Under the pieces are notes generated by a model. That model saw only the letters and a list, made by a program, of their open reading frames with translations. It had not been told where the DNA came from and ran no database searches. This document shows positions 1 through 8,924 of a stretch of 64,000 nucleotides of DNA, piece by piece. The stretch comes from Pseudomonas putida. Its GTDB lineage: Bacteria > Pseudomonadota > Gammaproteobacteria > Pseudomonadales > Pseudomonadaceae. A program made the position numbers and the translations under genes. How positions within the stretch are numbered: position 1 is the first letter of the stretch; each line of letters opens with the position of its first letter. The DNA lies in the NCBI RefSeq assembly GCF_004357765.1, contig NZ_SMTE01000012.1:62001-126000 (forward strand), written 5' to 3'.

Positions 1-25
1 ATCAAAAACTTTCAGCCGCCCAAAG

Positions 26-57
26 CAAAAAGGGCGACCCTTGCGGATCGCCCCTTT
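26..57 (-). terminator. Rho-independent terminator of tRNA-Val
   Basis: Read on the minus strand, GGGCGA and TCGCCC arms pair around a short loop and are followed by five U residues. It lies about 10 bases past the 3' end of the tRNA-Val gene, so it most likely ends that transcript. Confidence 0.8.
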
Positions 58-66
58 CGTCGAATT

Positions 67-143
67 TGGTAGGCACAATTGGACTCGAACCAACGACCCC
101 CACCATGTCAAGGTGGTGCTCTAACCAACTGAGCTATGTGCCT
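67..143 (-). tRNA. tRNA-Val (anticodon GAC)
   Basis: On the minus strand this 77-base gene folds as a complete cloverleaf. The 7-bp acceptor stem is AGGCACA with TGTGCCT, the anticodon stem CCACC/GGTGG closes the loop TTGACAT (anticodon GAC, valine), and the T loop is GTTCGAGTCC. The CCA end is encoded. No other tRNA is visible beside it inside the window; a terminator follows directly. Confidence 0.95.
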
Positions 144-343
144 TCGATGTGGGCGCATTCTACGCGTTCCAAAACCAGTGTCAACTGTTTTTTTCACGCT
201 AAGCTACTGAATCTTAAACTGTTTATAGAAAGGAGCCGCTTCTGCCCCAGTAAAGGATTTTCACCGGACGACTAGCGGGTGTTTATTATTATTGATAGCA
301 TCGGTACATTCGTTAAAAATATAAAACACGAGGTTTCTCGAGC

Positions 344-1627
344 ATGTCCAATACCCCCTACCCACAGTCCTACTACGCCGCCTCGGCAAACCCGGTGCCG
401 CCACGTCCGGCGCTGCAGGGTGAGGTGGAGACCGATGTGTGCATCATCGGCGCCGGCTACACCGGCCTGTCCAGCGCCCTGTTCCTGCTGGAAAACGGCT
501 TCAAGGTGACCGTCGTCGAGGCCGCCAAGGTCGGTTTCGGCGCCTCCGGCCGCAACGGCGGCCAGATCGTCAACAGCTACAGCCGCGACATCGACGTGAT
601 CGAACGCACCGTCGGCCCCAAAGAAGCCCAGCTGCTGGGCCAGATGGCCTTCGAAGGCGGCCGCATCATCCGTGAGCGCGTGGCCAAGTACAACATCCAG
701 TGCGACCTGAAGGACGGCGGTGTGTTCGCTGCCCTGACCAGCAAGCAGATGGGCCATCTGGAATCGCAGAAACGCCTGTGGGAACGCTTCGGCCATACCC
801 AGCTGGAACTGATGGACCAGAAGCGCATCCGCGAAGTGGTCGCCTGCGACAGCTATGTCGGCGGCATGCTGGACATGAGCGGCGGCCACATCCACCCGCT
901 GAACCTGGCCCTGGGCGAAGCCGCGGCGGTCGAGTCGCTGGGCGGCGTCATCTATGAGCAGACCCCGGCCGTACGCATCGAGCGTGGCGCCAACCCGGTC
1001 GTGCACACGCCGCAGGGCAAGGTGAAGGCGAAGTTCATCATCGTCGCCGGTAACGCCTACCTGGGCAACCTGGTTCCGGAACTAGCCGCCAAGTCGATGC
1101 CATGCGGTACCCAGGTGATCACCACCGAGCCGCTGGGCGAAGACCTGGCGCGCAGCCTGCTGCCGCAGGACTACTGCGTCGAGGACTGCAATTACCTGCT
1201 CGACTACTACCGCCTGACCGGCGACAAGCGCCTGATCTTCGGCGGTGGCGTGGTGTACGGCGCGCGCGACCCGGCCAACATCGAAGCGATCATCCGTCCG
1301 AAGATGCTCAAGGCCTTCCCGCAACTCAAGGACGTGAAGATCGACTTCGCCTGGACCGGCAACTTCCTGCTGACCCTGTCGCGCCTGCCGCAAGTCGGGC
1401 GTATCGGCGACAACATCTACTACTCCCAGGGCTGCTCGGGCCATGGCGTGACCTACACCCACCTGGCGGGCAAGGTGCTGGCCGAGGCCCTGCGCGGCCA
1501 AGCCGAGCGCTTCGACGCCTTCGCCGGCCTGCCGCACTACCCGTTCCCGGGTGGCCAGATGTTCCGCGTGCCGTTCAGCGCGATCGGTGCCTGGTACTAC
1601 AGCCTGCGCGATCGTCTGGGCTTCTGA
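344..1627 (+). CDS. puuB: FAD-dependent oxidoreductase, gamma-glutamylputrescine oxidase-like (DAO family)
   Basis: Protein of 427 aa. A Rossmann FAD-binding motif (GAGYTG) lies near residue 38, and the conserved signature GASGRNGGQ lies near residue 66; both are typical of D-amino-acid-oxidase-fold amine oxidases. Length and motifs fit the gamma-glutamylputrescine oxidoreductase group, which removes the amino group of glutamylated putrescine with release of H2O2, but glycine or proline-type oxidases share the fold and no other put/puu genes adjoin it. It is a single gene: a tRNA lies before it and a REP-like hairpin after it. The start at 344 has a GAGG-type site about 13 bases upstream. The family is clear, the substrate is inferred. 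Confidence 0.8.
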   Translation: MSNTPYPQSYYAASANPVPPRPALQGEVETDVCIIGAGYTGLSSALFLLENGFKVTVVEAAKVGFGASGRNGGQIVNSYSRDIDVIERTVGPKEAQLLGQMAFEGGRIIRERVAKYNIQCDLKDGGVFAALTSKQMGHLESQKRLWERFGHTQLELMDQKRIREVVACDSYVGGMLDMSGGHIHPLNLALGEAAAVESLGGVIYEQTPAVRIERGANPVVHTPQGKVKAKFIIVAGNAYLGNLVPELAAKSMPCGTQVITTEPLGEDLARSLLPQDYCVEDCNYLLDYYRLTGDKRLIFGGGVVYGARDPANIEAIIRPKMLKAFPQLKDVKIDFAWTGNFLLTLSRLPQVGRIGDNIYYSQGCSGHGVTYTHLAGKVLAEALRGQAERFDAFAGLPHYPFPGGQMFRVPFSAIGAWYYSLRDRLGF

Positions 1628-1660
1628 GGTTCGCCGCAGGTCAGGTAAACCTGTGAGTAC

Positions 1661-1706
1661 CCATCGCCGGCAGCCGACTCCTGAGGGGGCTGGCTTGCCG
1701 GCGATG
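1661..1706. repeat. REP-like hairpin
   Basis: ATCGCCGGCA and TGCCGGCGAT are perfect inverted arms that enclose the CAGCC...GGCTGG extension and a loop. The sequence matches the common P. putida intergenic REP type (CGCCGGCAAGCC...). It lies between the convergent oxidase and lipoprotein genes and may also act as a two-way terminator. Confidence 0.65.
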
Positions 1707-1720
1707 TTGTTTGGCGCGAA

Positions 1721-2395
1721 CTACGGCTTGTCCAGACTGCTGACAGCCTGCTTGGCGGCAATTTCCTGGCCGGAGCGGGCCAGTTCGTCGGCCGCCTGCA
1801 GCCAGCGCTGACGGTCCACCTGGGCCGGCAACTGGCGTGGTGGCTGCACCAGCACCGCCCAACGCCCCTCCTCGGCCCAGGCCGATTCGAACGCGTCCAT
1901 CGGCATCATCTGCCGCCGATGCATGCCCGAGCGCAACAGCACCCGTCCCTTGTAGCGGTCGAAACCGATCAACACCGCATAGCGTGGCTCGCTCCACCAG
2001 GCCGAACCTTCCTGATAACGCACCAGCACCGGATTGCCGGCGGCGACCTGCACCAGCAAGGCGTCCAGTGTCTTGTCCAGCGGATACACGACCATGCCGT
2101 ATTCACGGGCTACCCGCGGGATGCCGGTGTCCAGCGCGTCGGCGCCCTGGGGCAGGTTCAGCGGTTTGTCGAGCAAGCCTGGCGTGATCGGTGCCCCCTG
2201 CTGCGACAGCACCGCGGCCAGGGCCATGGCGCCACTGTGGTTGGCGTTGCCCTTGTAGAACGGCACGCTGCTGATCTCGACCTTCTGCGGTACGCCCTTG
2301 ACCGCTACCGGCGGCGCGCTGGCGCAGCCGGCCAGGGTGGCGGCCAGCAGACAGGCCGCGAGCAGACGTCGTGGGTAGAAATGATTCGCTTGCAT
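1721..2395 (-). CDS. Lipoprotein with a degenerate peptidase C39-like domain
   Basis: Protein of 224 aa from the ATG at 2395; this start gives a proper lipoprotein signal with lipobox LAGC near residue 22, whereas the longer frame upstream does not. The body aligns by eye with C39 cysteine-peptidase-like proteins: SVPFYKGN, then the helix where QxxCGPAAL is expected, then RYAVLIGF where HYAVVVGY is expected, then a conserved LRSG strand and an FESAW helix. The catalytic Cys is replaced by Ser (NHSGAMAL) and the catalytic His by Arg, so it is probably a non-catalytic member anchored in the envelope. Function is unknown. It is transcribed alone and converges on the oxidase gene. Confidence 0.75.
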   Translation of the reverse strand: MQANHFYPRRLLAACLLAATLAGCASAPPVAVKGVPQKVEISSVPFYKGNANHSGAMALAAVLSQQGAPITPGLLDKPLNLPQGADALDTGIPRVAREYGMVVYPLDKTLDALLVQVAAGNPVLVRYQEGSAWWSEPRYAVLIGFDRYKGRVLLRSGMHRRQMMPMDAFESAWAEEGRWAVLVQPPRQLPAQVDRQRWLQAADELARSGQEIAAKQAVSSLDKP

Positions 2396-2604
2396 GGGTA
2401 CTCGCTTGTTCCAATGCCAGATCTCCGACCCGGCCCTGGGCACGATCATAAGGGTGCAGGCGCGTATGGGTATAGTGTGCGGGCGGCTAGGAACCAAATG
2501 GCCCAAGCAATAGACCTTCGGTCAATGGAACGTCACAGGGGGCGAGCTAAACTTGGGGTGTGTCCACGTAGCCGCCTTGCGCTGGCCGGGATAAGGAGGC
2601 AGAC

Positions 2605-2784
2605 ATGAGCCTGACAATGGCAATCCTGATGCTGGTTGGCATGTGGCTGAGCGTCGCGGCCGCCATGCTCTGGGGCGTATTGCGCATCGTGCGCCGCCAT
2701 TCGCACCACCATCACCTTCCGCCACAACCTGCTGCCAAGGCGCAGCCGGTCCGCCGTGCACGGCGCCACGCCGGCGCGCACTGA
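2605..2784 (+). CDS. Small single-pass membrane protein, unknown function
   Basis: A 59-aa frame preceded by a very strong ribosome site (AAGGAGG, 5 bases before ATG). Residues 4-26 form one hydrophobic helix. The tail is basic and contains a run of four His followed by many Arg and Ala residues, predicted to lie in the cytoplasm. It ends just before a strong two-way terminator, which supports a genuine short transcript. I do not recognise the family. Confidence 0.7.
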   Translation: MSLTMAILMLVGMWLSVAAAMLWGVLRIVRRHSHHHHLPPQPAAKAQPVRRARRHAGAH

Positions 2785-2806
2785 AATCTCGAATCCTGCA
2801 AAAACC

Positions 2807-2834
2807 AGAAGGGGGCGCCTGGCGCCCCCTTCTT
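2807..2834. terminator. Bidirectional terminator
   Basis: AGAAGGGGGCGCC and GGCGCCCCCTTCT form a near-perfect palindrome with a minimal loop. It stands between the convergent small membrane gene and terC and serves either direction. Confidence 0.75.
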
Positions 2835-2845
2835 CGTTCATGCAC

Positions 2846-3598
2846 TCACGCTTCGGTTGCTTCGCGCTTGAGGCGTGCCCGGCGCGCCATGATGTTGAGG
2901 ATTTCGATCAGCGTCGAGAAGGCCATTGCCGCGTACACGTAGCCTTTCGGCACATGGGCACCGAAGCCCTCGGCGATCAGCGTCATGCCGATCATGATCA
3001 AGAAGCCCAGGGCCAGCATCACCACGGTGGGGTTCTTGTTGATGAAGTCGGCCAGCGGATCGGCGGCCACCATCATCACCACCACGGCGCTGATCACGGC
3101 GATGATCATGATCGGCAGGTGCTCGGTCATGCCCACGGCGGTGATGATGCTGTCGACCGAGAACACGATGTCGAGCAAGAGGATCTGGAAGATCGCCGCA
3201 GCGAAGCCCAGGGTGACCGTGGACGATAGCTTGGCCTCCTCCTTGGCCCCGTGCGGGTCGACGTTCTCATGGATTTCCTTGGTCGCCTTCCACAGCAGGA
3301 ACAGGCCACCGGCAATCAGGATCACGTCCTTCCACGAGAAGGCATGGCCGAACACATCGAACACCGGGTCGGTGAGCTGGACGATCCAGGCCACCGTGCT
3401 GAGCAACGCCAGGCGCATCACCAGGGCCATGCTGATACCCACGCGGCGGGCCTTGGAGCGGTACTCCACCGGCAGCTTGTTGGTGAGGATCGAGATGAAG
3501 ATCAGGTTGTCGATGCCCAGCACCACTTCCATGGCCACCAGCGTGGCCAGGGCAATCCAGGCGGTCGGGCTTGCGGCGAGTTCCAGCAAATATTCCAT
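2846..3598 (-). CDS. TerC family integral membrane protein
   Basis: Protein of 250 aa with about seven hydrophobic segments. The TerC hallmarks are present: an acidic residue pair in helix 1 ([12 protein letters not shown]) and the repeat-like motif in the second half ([11 protein letters not shown]). Members of this family are linked to metal ion export, including Mn2+, and to metal loading of exported enzymes; which metal is handled here cannot be read from the sequence. The small lipoprotein gene lies 27 bases upstream on the same strand and could be cotranscribed. The length is standard for the short TerC/YgdQ type without CBS domains. Confidence 0.88.
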   Translation of the reverse strand: MEYLLELAASPTAWIALATLVAMEVVLGIDNLIFISILTNKLPVEYRSKARRVGISMALVMRLALLSTVAWIVQLTDPVFDVFGHAFSWKDVILIAGGLFLLWKATKEIHENVDPHGAKEEAKLSSTVTLGFAAAIFQILLLDIVFSVDSIITAVGMTEHLPIMIIAVISAVVVMMVAADPLADFINKNPTVVMLALGFLIMIGMTLIAEGFGAHVPKGYVYAAMAFSTLIEILNIMARRARLKREATEA

Positions 3599-3625
3599 TG
3601 ATCAATCCTGCATCGGGGGTCTGGG

Positions 3626-3865
3626 TCAGATGTCCTGGGTACGTGCTTCGGGCTCTGCAGCCTTGGCCTTGGCGCCATCGTTGCCGATGGCATCGCTCAA
3701 GGCCTGCTGGGCCGCGTCATTGGTCTTGTCGATGGCCTGCTTGGCCGTTTCGGCGGCCTGGTCGAGCATCTGCTGAGCGGATTTCTCGGCCTGGTCGCAG
3801 CCAGCCAGGCTGAACAGGGCCAGGGCCAGCACCAGAGGGGTGCCGATGGATTTTAGATGGAGCAT
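3626..3865 (-). CDS. Small Ala/Lys-rich lipoprotein
   Basis: A 79-aa protein from the ATG at 3865, chosen because it begins directly with a signal peptide and lipobox (LAGC, Cys near residue 24). The mature part is a charged, alanine-rich helix with heptad-like spacing and low complexity, as in small envelope lipoproteins of unknown function. It is divergent from nhaR and lies just upstream of terC on the same strand. Confidence 0.75.
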   Translation of the reverse strand: MLHLKSIGTPLVLALALFSLAGCDQAEKSAQQMLDQAAETAKQAIDKTNDAAQQALSDAIGNDGAKAKAAEPEARTQDI

Positions 3866-3947
3866 GGGGTCCTCGCAGATCGATAAACCGGCGGCGCCCG
3901 ATGGCGCCTGATGGAGAGCAATTCTAGAGAGGCGCATACTTCAGTAA

Positions 3948-3988
3948 AATTCGTATTTTCAGCGGTTATACTTCGGTTTTTACGAATT
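3948..3988. promoter_or_regulatory. Inverted repeat between divergent lipoprotein and nhaR genes
   Basis: Perfect 8-bp arms AATTCGTA (3948-3955) and TACGAATT (3981-3988) are separated by 25 bases in an AT-rich stretch directly upstream of the LysR-type gene. The position suits an autoregulatory operator, though the spacing is wider than the usual T-N11-A LysR box. Inference only. Confidence 0.4.
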
Positions 3989-4000
3989 GAGACCGGGCCG

Positions 4001-4894
4001 ATGCTCAACTACCGCCAGCTTCACTATTTCTGGGCCGTGGCCAAGACCGGGAGCATCGTGCGCGCCAGCGAGCAACTCAACCTCACCCCCCAGACCATCA
4101 GCGGCCAGATCAGCCTGTTCGAGCAGACTTACGGCCTGGAGCTGTTCCAGCGGGTCGGACGCCAGCTCGAACTGACCGAGACCGGACGTCAGGCGCTGGC
4201 CTACGCCGAGCAGATGTTCCAGCTCGGCGCCGAACTGGAGACCTTGCTGCGGGCCGGGCCGCAGGAACAGATCCTGTTCCGTGTCGGCGTGGCCGACGTG
4301 GTGCCCAAGTCCATCGTCTACCGCCTGCTGGCGCCGACCATGGAGCTGGACAACGTGCTGCGCATCAACTGCCGGGAAGACAAACTCGAACGGCTGCTGG
4401 CCGACCTTGCGATCCAGCGCCTGGACCTGGTGATTTCCGACAGTCCGATGCCCAGCCACCTGGACATCAAGGGCTACAGCCAGAAGCTCGGCGAGTGCGG
4501 CCTGAGCTTTTTCGCCACGGCAGACCTGGCTCAGCGCCACCAAGGTGCCTTCCCGGCCTGTCTACAGGATGCACCGTTGCTGATTCCTGGCCAGGAAACC
4601 GTGGTGCGCAGCCGCTTGCTGCGCTGGCTGAGCGAGCAGCAGGTACAGCCACGCATCATCGGCGAATTCGACGACAGCGCCTTGATGCAGGCTTTCGGCC
4701 AATCGGGCAGCGGTATCTTCGTGGCGCCGAGCGTGATCGCCGAAGAGGTCTGCCGTCAGTATGGGGTGCAACTGATCGGGCAGACCGAGGCGGTGCATGA
4801 GTCGTTCTATGCCATTTCGGTGGAACGCAAGGTCAAGCATCCGGGCATCGTGGCGATTACCGAGGGGGCAAGAAAGGAGTTGTTCCATTGGTGA
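4001..4894 (+). CDS. nhaR: LysR family transcriptional regulator, NhaR type
   Basis: Protein of 297 aa. The N-terminal winged HTH spans about residues 1-60 (LNYRQLHYFWAVAKTGSI... LTPQTISGQI), followed by the effector-binding domain. The opening residues and the helix LNLTPQTISGQI are characteristic of NhaR, the Na+-responsive LysR activator known to control nhaA and osmotic genes. No nhaA antiporter adjoins it here; the next gene is sstT, 58 bases downstream on the same strand, a possible target or simply a neighbour. The start at 4001 was chosen over the in-frame upstream ATG because LysR proteins begin at this motif. Confidence 0.85.
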   Translation: MLNYRQLHYFWAVAKTGSIVRASEQLNLTPQTISGQISLFEQTYGLELFQRVGRQLELTETGRQALAYAEQMFQLGAELETLLRAGPQEQILFRVGVADVVPKSIVYRLLAPTMELDNVLRINCREDKLERLLADLAIQRLDLVISDSPMPSHLDIKGYSQKLGECGLSFFATADLAQRHQGAFPACLQDAPLLIPGQETVVRSRLLRWLSEQQVQPRIIGEFDDSALMQAFGQSGSGIFVAPSVIAEEVCRQYGVQLIGQTEAVHESFYAISVERKVKHPGIVAITEGARKELFHW

Positions 4895-4952
4895 ATGACC
4901 GGCCAGCTATAGTAAGGTCGCACCCTTTTCCGTAAACGAGATAGCGCTGCAC

Positions 4953-6167
4953 ATGACCCCTGTCTTTCATCTGCTCAACCGCATCAGCCTGGTGACGCAG
5001 ATCATGATCGGCCTGCTGGCCGGTATCGCCCTGGCCCTGCTCGCCCCCGCGGTGGCCCTTGAAGTGGCCTTGCTCGGCAAGGTTTTCGTCAGTGCGCTGA
5101 AGGCCGTGGCGCCGGTGGTGGTGTTCATCCTGGTGATGGCGTCGATCGCCAACCACCGCCAGGGCCAGCCCACCCATATCCGCCCGATCCTCTGGCTGTA
5201 CCTGTTCGGCACCTTCGCCGCCGCGGTGGTTGCGGTCGGCGCGAGCATGCTGTTCCCCTCGACCCTGGCGCTCAGCGCCAGTGATGCCAGCCTCAGTGCG
5301 CCCGGGGGGATCGCCGAGGTGCTGCAGAACCTGCTGTTGAGCGCGGTGGACAACCCAATCCACGCCCTGCTCGAAGCCAACTTCATCGGAGTGCTGGTGT
5401 GGGCGATCGGCCTTGGCGTGGCCCTGCGCCATAGCAGCGAGACCACCCGGGGCGTGGTCGATGACCTGTCCAGAGGCGTGACCTTGATCGTGCGTGTGGT
5501 GATTCGCTTCGCCCCACTGGGCATCTTCGGCCTGGTCAGCGCGACCCTGGCCGAGTCCGGCTTCGACGCTCTGCTGGGTTACTTGCACCTGCTGGCGGTG
5601 CTGCTCGGTTGCATGCTGTTCGTGGCGCTGGTGATGAACCCGTTGATCGTGTTCTGGAAGATCCGTCGCAACCCCTACCCGCTTACGCTGCTGTGCCTGC
5701 GTGAAAGCGGCATCACGGCGTTCTTCACCCGCAGTTCGGCGGCGAATATCCCGGTGAACCTGGCGCTGTCCGAGCGTCTGGGCCTGCACGAAGATACCTA
5801 CTCCGTGTCCATCCCGCTGGGCGCGACCATCAACATGGCTGGTGCGGCCATCACCATCAACGTGCTGACCCTGGCGGCAGTGCACACCCTGGGCATTGCC
5901 GTCGACCTGCCCACAGCGGTGCTGCTGAGCATGGTCGCGGCGATTTGCGCCTGCGGCGCTTCGGGGGTGGCTGGCGGCTCGCTGCTGCTGATTCCACTGG
6001 CCTGCAGTCTGTTCGGCATTCCGAGCGAAGTGGCCATGCAGGTGGTGGCCGTGGGCTTCATCATCGGCGTGTTGCAGGATGCGGCGGAAACGGCACTCAA
6101 CTCGTCCACCGACGTGCTGTTCACCGCGGCTGCGTGCCTGGCCGAGGAGCGACGAGCCGGGCAGTGA
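4953..6167 (+). CDS. sstT: Serine/threonine:Na+ symporter SstT
   Basis: Protein of 404 aa in the dicarboxylate/amino acid:cation symporter (DAACS) family. It has about eight membrane helices, the serine-rich hairpin motif [11 protein letters not shown] near residue 263, and the substrate and Na+ site region [14 protein letters not shown] near residue 288. These details and the length fit SstT rather than GltP/DctA. It would import Ser and Thr with Na+ across the inner membrane, which suits the Na+-responsive regulator encoded just upstream. Confidence 0.9.
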   Translation: MTPVFHLLNRISLVTQIMIGLLAGIALALLAPAVALEVALLGKVFVSALKAVAPVVVFILVMASIANHRQGQPTHIRPILWLYLFGTFAAAVVAVGASMLFPSTLALSASDASLSAPGGIAEVLQNLLLSAVDNPIHALLEANFIGVLVWAIGLGVALRHSSETTRGVVDDLSRGVTLIVRVVIRFAPLGIFGLVSATLAESGFDALLGYLHLLAVLLGCMLFVALVMNPLIVFWKIRRNPYPLTLLCLRESGITAFFTRSSAANIPVNLALSERLGLHEDTYSVSIPLGATINMAGAAITINVLTLAAVHTLGIAVDLPTAVLLSMVAAICACGASGVAGGSLLLIPLACSLFGIPSEVAMQVVAVGFIIGVLQDAAETALNSSTDVLFTAAACLAEERRAGQ

Positions 6168-6227
6168 TTGCTTAAGGGCGGCGCATTACCTACGCTAGAG
6201 GCCTTTTCCCAGCCAAGAGACAGGGCC

Positions 6228-6875
6228 ATGTCCGATCAAGAAACCGCAGGCGAAGGCCGCTTCAACAGTATCGAGGTGCGCATTCTCGGCGCATTGATCG
6301 AGAAGCAGGCCACCAGCCCGGAAAGCTATCCGCTGACGCTCAATGCGCTGGTCCTGGCGTGCAACCAGAAAACCAGCCGCGAGCCGGTGATGAACCTCAC
6401 CCAGGGCCAGGTCGGCCAGGCCCTGCGGGCCCTCGAAGGACAGGACATGGCCCGCCTGCAGATGGGCAGCCGCGCCGATCGCTGGGAGCACCGGGTGGAC
6501 AAGGCACTGGAACTGGTGCCGGCGCAACTGGTGCTGATGGGCCTGATGTTCCTGCGTGGGCCGCAGACCCTGAGCGAGTTGCTCAGCCGCAGCAACCGCC
6601 TGCATGCCTTCGACGATACCGAGCAGGTCCAGCACCAGCTCGAACGCCTGGTCTCGCGCGGCCTGGCCCTGCACCTGCCGCGCCAGGCCGGACAACGCGA
6701 AGACCGCTATACCCATGCGCTGGGCGATCCGGCGGAAATCGAGGCGATCCTGGCCGCACGCCAGCAGGAAGGCGGTGGCCGTAGCGGCGCTGGCAATGTC
6801 TCGGAAGAACGGATCGAAGCTCTGGAAGCGCGTATCGCAGCCCTGGAAGCGCGCCTGTCAGCGCTCGAAGGCTGA
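6228..6875 (+). CDS. yceH: YceH family protein (DUF480)
   Basis: Protein of 215 aa with two winged-helix units typical of DUF480: an N-terminal half with [10 protein letters not shown]-like sequence ([20 protein letters not shown]) and a second half with [16 protein letters not shown]. The C-terminus is a coiled coil ([17 protein letters not shown]). The start at 6228 follows AGAGACAGGG; the longer upstream frame lacks family sequence. The family is widespread in proteobacteria and its biochemical role is not established. It lies 60 bases after sstT. Confidence 0.88.
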   Translation: MSDQETAGEGRFNSIEVRILGALIEKQATSPESYPLTLNALVLACNQKTSREPVMNLTQGQVGQALRALEGQDMARLQMGSRADRWEHRVDKALELVPAQLVLMGLMFLRGPQTLSELLSRSNRLHAFDDTEQVQHQLERLVSRGLALHLPRQAGQREDRYTHALGDPAEIEAILAARQQEGGGRSGAGNVSEERIEALEARIAALEARLSALEG

Positions 6876-6880
6876 GCCGA

Positions 6881-7069
6881 TCACGGCTCCGGGTCGGGGA
6901 AGTTACGGCAGCTTTTGCGTTCAGCCAGTTCGCGGTCGCTGGGGCGTTGGTCGACGAACACGGTACGACCGTCGGCGTAGATTTCCAGATAGCCCCAGTG
7001 CAAGTCCTGCTCCTGCTGCCCGGGTTTGGGTGGCACTAGCCACCAGGGTTCGCGGCTGATCAGGGTCAT
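6881..7069 (-). CDS. Small conserved-type protein, unknown function
   Basis: A 62-aa protein if it starts at the ATG at 7069, which has an AGGAA ribosome site; an earlier ATG at 7108 would add 13 residues. It is rich in Trp near the N-terminus (EPWWLVPPKP) and contains a beta-like stretch (LEIYADGRTVFVDQR). There is no signal peptide or membrane helix. It converges on yceH with 5 bases between them, and REP elements lie upstream. I do not recognise a domain. Confidence 0.6.
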   Translation of the reverse strand: MTLISREPWWLVPPKPGQQEQDLHWGYLEIYADGRTVFVDQRPSDRELAERKSCRNFPDPEP

Positions 7070-7134
7070 GGTGCGGGTTCCTGAAGGGTCTGCAGTAAGC
7101 ATAGACACCTTCAGGTTCAGCTTGGTTTGTCAGG

Positions 7135-7228
7135 GCCCTTTCGCGGGACAAGCCCGCTCCTACAGGGACCGCACAGTGTCGAAAACAGTGCGGATCCTGT
7201 GGGAGCGGGCTGGTCCCGCGAAAGGGTC
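7135..7228. repeat. Pair of inverted REP elements (BIME-like)
   Basis: CCCTTTCGCGGGACAAGCCC starts one REP at 7135, and its inverse ending in CCCGCGAAAGGG closes the pair near 7226. Each half contains GCCCGCTCC-type stems and the CCTACAGG/CCTGTGGG tail. This is the abundant REP family of P. putida genomes; such pairs are bound or processed by host factors and sometimes act as transcript ends. Confidence 0.9.
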
Positions 7229-7237
7229 GCGATGCAG

Positions 7238-8800
7238 TTACGCTGGTGCCGAGGTACGGATCAGGTGATCGAACGCCGCCAGCGATGCCTTGGCGCCCTC
7301 GCCCACGGCGATGACGATCTGCTTGTACGGCACCGTGGTCACGTCACCGGCGGCAAACACGCCCGGTACGCTGGTCTGGCCCTTGGCGTCGACGATGATT
7401 TCGCCGCGTGGCGACAATTCCACGGTCCCTTTTAGCCAGTCGGTGTTCGGCAGCAGGCCGATCTGCACGAAGATACCTTCGAGCGCCAGGTCATGCACCT
7501 CGTCAGTGGTGCGGTCCTTGTAACGCAGGCCGGTGACCTTTTCGCCGTTACCCACCACTTCGGTGGTCAAGGCACTGGTGATCACCTTGACGTTCGCCAG
7601 GCTGTGCAGTTTGCGCTGCAACACCGCATCGGCACGCAACTGGCTGTCGAACTCGATCAGCGTCACCTGGGCGACGATACCGGCCAGGTCGATGGCCGCT
7701 TCGACGCCCGAGTTGCCACCGCCGATCACCGCCACGCGCTTGCCCTTGAACAGCGGACCGTCGCAATGCGGGCAGTAGGCCACGCCGCGGGCGCGGTACT
7801 CCTGCTCGCCAGGGACGTTCATTTCACGCCAGCGGGCACCGGTGGCGAGGATCACTGTCTTGGCCTTGAGCGAGGCGCCGCCGGCCAGGCGTACTTCGTG
7901 AAGTCCGCCATCGGTGGCCGGAATCAGCGCTTCACCGCGCTGCAGGTTCATGATGTCGACGTCATACTGCTTGACGTGCTCTTCCAAGGCCATGGCCAGC
8001 TTCGGGCCTTCGGTTTCCTGCACCGAGATGAAGTTCTCGATGGCCAGGGTATCGAGCACCTGGCCGCCGAAACGCTCAGCCGCGACACCGGTGCGAATGC
8101 CTTTACGCGCAGCATAGATGGCCGCTGCGGCGCCAGCGGGGCCACCGCCGACCACCAGCACGTCGAAGGCGTCCTTGGCGTTGATCTTCTCGGCCTGGCG
8201 GGCACCGGCGTTGGTGTCGATCTTGCCGAGGATTTCTTCCAGGCCCATGCGGCCCTGGCCGAACACTTCGCCGTTCAGGTAGACGCTTGGCACCGCCATG
8301 ATCTTGCGCGACTCGACTTCGTCCTGGAACAGCGCACCGTCGATCGCGACGTGGCGAACGTTGGGGTTGAGCACGGCCATCAGGTTCAGCGCCTGGACCA
8401 CGTCCGGGCAGTTCTGGCACGACAGCGAGAAGTAGGTTTCAAAGGTGAAATCGCCTTCCAGTGCCTGGATCTGCTCGATCACTTCGGCGCTGGCCTTGGA
8501 GGGGTGACCACCGACTTGCAGCAGCGCCAGCACCAGGGAGGTGAATTCGTGCCCCATGGGGATGCCGGCGAAGCGCAGGCTGATGTCGGCCCCTGGGCGG
8601 TTGAGCGAGAACGAAGGACGACGGGCGTCGGTCCCGTCCGCGCTCAGAGTAATCAGGTTCGACAGGCCGGCGATTTCCACCAGCAGGTCATGCAATTCGC
8701 GGGACTTCGCGCCGTCGTCGAGGGAAGCAACGATCTCGATCGGCTGGCTGACCCGCTCCAGGTAGGTTTTCAGTTGCGATTTAAGCGTGGCGTCCAACAT
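7238..8800 (-). CDS. ahpF: Alkyl hydroperoxide reductase subunit F
   Basis: Protein of 520 aa that moves electrons from NADH through FAD to AhpC. The N-terminal tandem thioredoxin-fold domain carries CQNC near residue 129. The thioredoxin-reductase-like domain has an FAD motif ([14 protein letters not shown]), the redox centre CPHC near residue 344, an NAD motif ([10 protein letters not shown]) and the C-terminal GDVT segment. All redox Cys pairs are intact. The start at 8800 (MLDATLK) matches the family; the upstream in-frame ATG is not needed. It lies downstream of ahpC on the same strand with a hairpin between them. Confidence 0.97.
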   Translation of the reverse strand: MLDATLKSQLKTYLERVSQPIEIVASLDDGAKSRELHDLLVEIAGLSNLITLSADGTDARRPSFSLNRPGADISLRFAGIPMGHEFTSLVLALLQVGGHPSKASAEVIEQIQALEGDFTFETYFSLSCQNCPDVVQALNLMAVLNPNVRHVAIDGALFQDEVESRKIMAVPSVYLNGEVFGQGRMGLEEILGKIDTNAGARQAEKINAKDAFDVLVVGGGPAGAAAAIYAARKGIRTGVAAERFGGQVLDTLAIENFISVQETEGPKLAMALEEHVKQYDVDIMNLQRGEALIPATDGGLHEVRLAGGASLKAKTVILATGARWREMNVPGEQEYRARGVAYCPHCDGPLFKGKRVAVIGGGNSGVEAAIDLAGIVAQVTLIEFDSQLRADAVLQRKLHSLANVKVITSALTTEVVGNGEKVTGLRYKDRTTDEVHDLALEGIFVQIGLLPNTDWLKGTVELSPRGEIIVDAKGQTSVPGVFAAGDVTTVPYKQIVIAVGEGAKASLAAFDHLIRTSAPA

Positions 8801-8831
8801 ACGGGCGATTCCTTTTTCGAAACTCGGATAC

Positions 8832-8862
8832 AAAAACGCCCAGGCGAGATCGCCCGGGCGCT
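8832..8862 (-). terminator. Terminator/attenuator between ahpC and ahpF
   Basis: On the minus strand GCGCCCGGGCGATCTCGCC folds on itself with GGCG and runs into five U residues. It lies after ahpC and 32 bases before the ahpF start. Partial termination here would give more AhpC than AhpF message, as is known for ahpCF operons in other bacteria. Confidence 0.75.
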
Positions 8863-8924
8863 TTACGGGGCGGTAGATACTTCAGCTTTGGCGGCTGTCC
8901 ACCGCCCGCGACATGCACATCGAC

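Noticed and set aside
4857-5885. Long minus-strand open frame opposite sstT
   Set aside because: Its translation is His/Gln/Arg-rich without structure and it mirrors a clear transporter gene; it is a high-GC antisense frame.
7135-7228. Possible CRISPR or transposon end
   Set aside because: Only two inverted copies with the known REP sequence; no spacers and no direct repeat array. No CRISPR was seen anywhere in the window.
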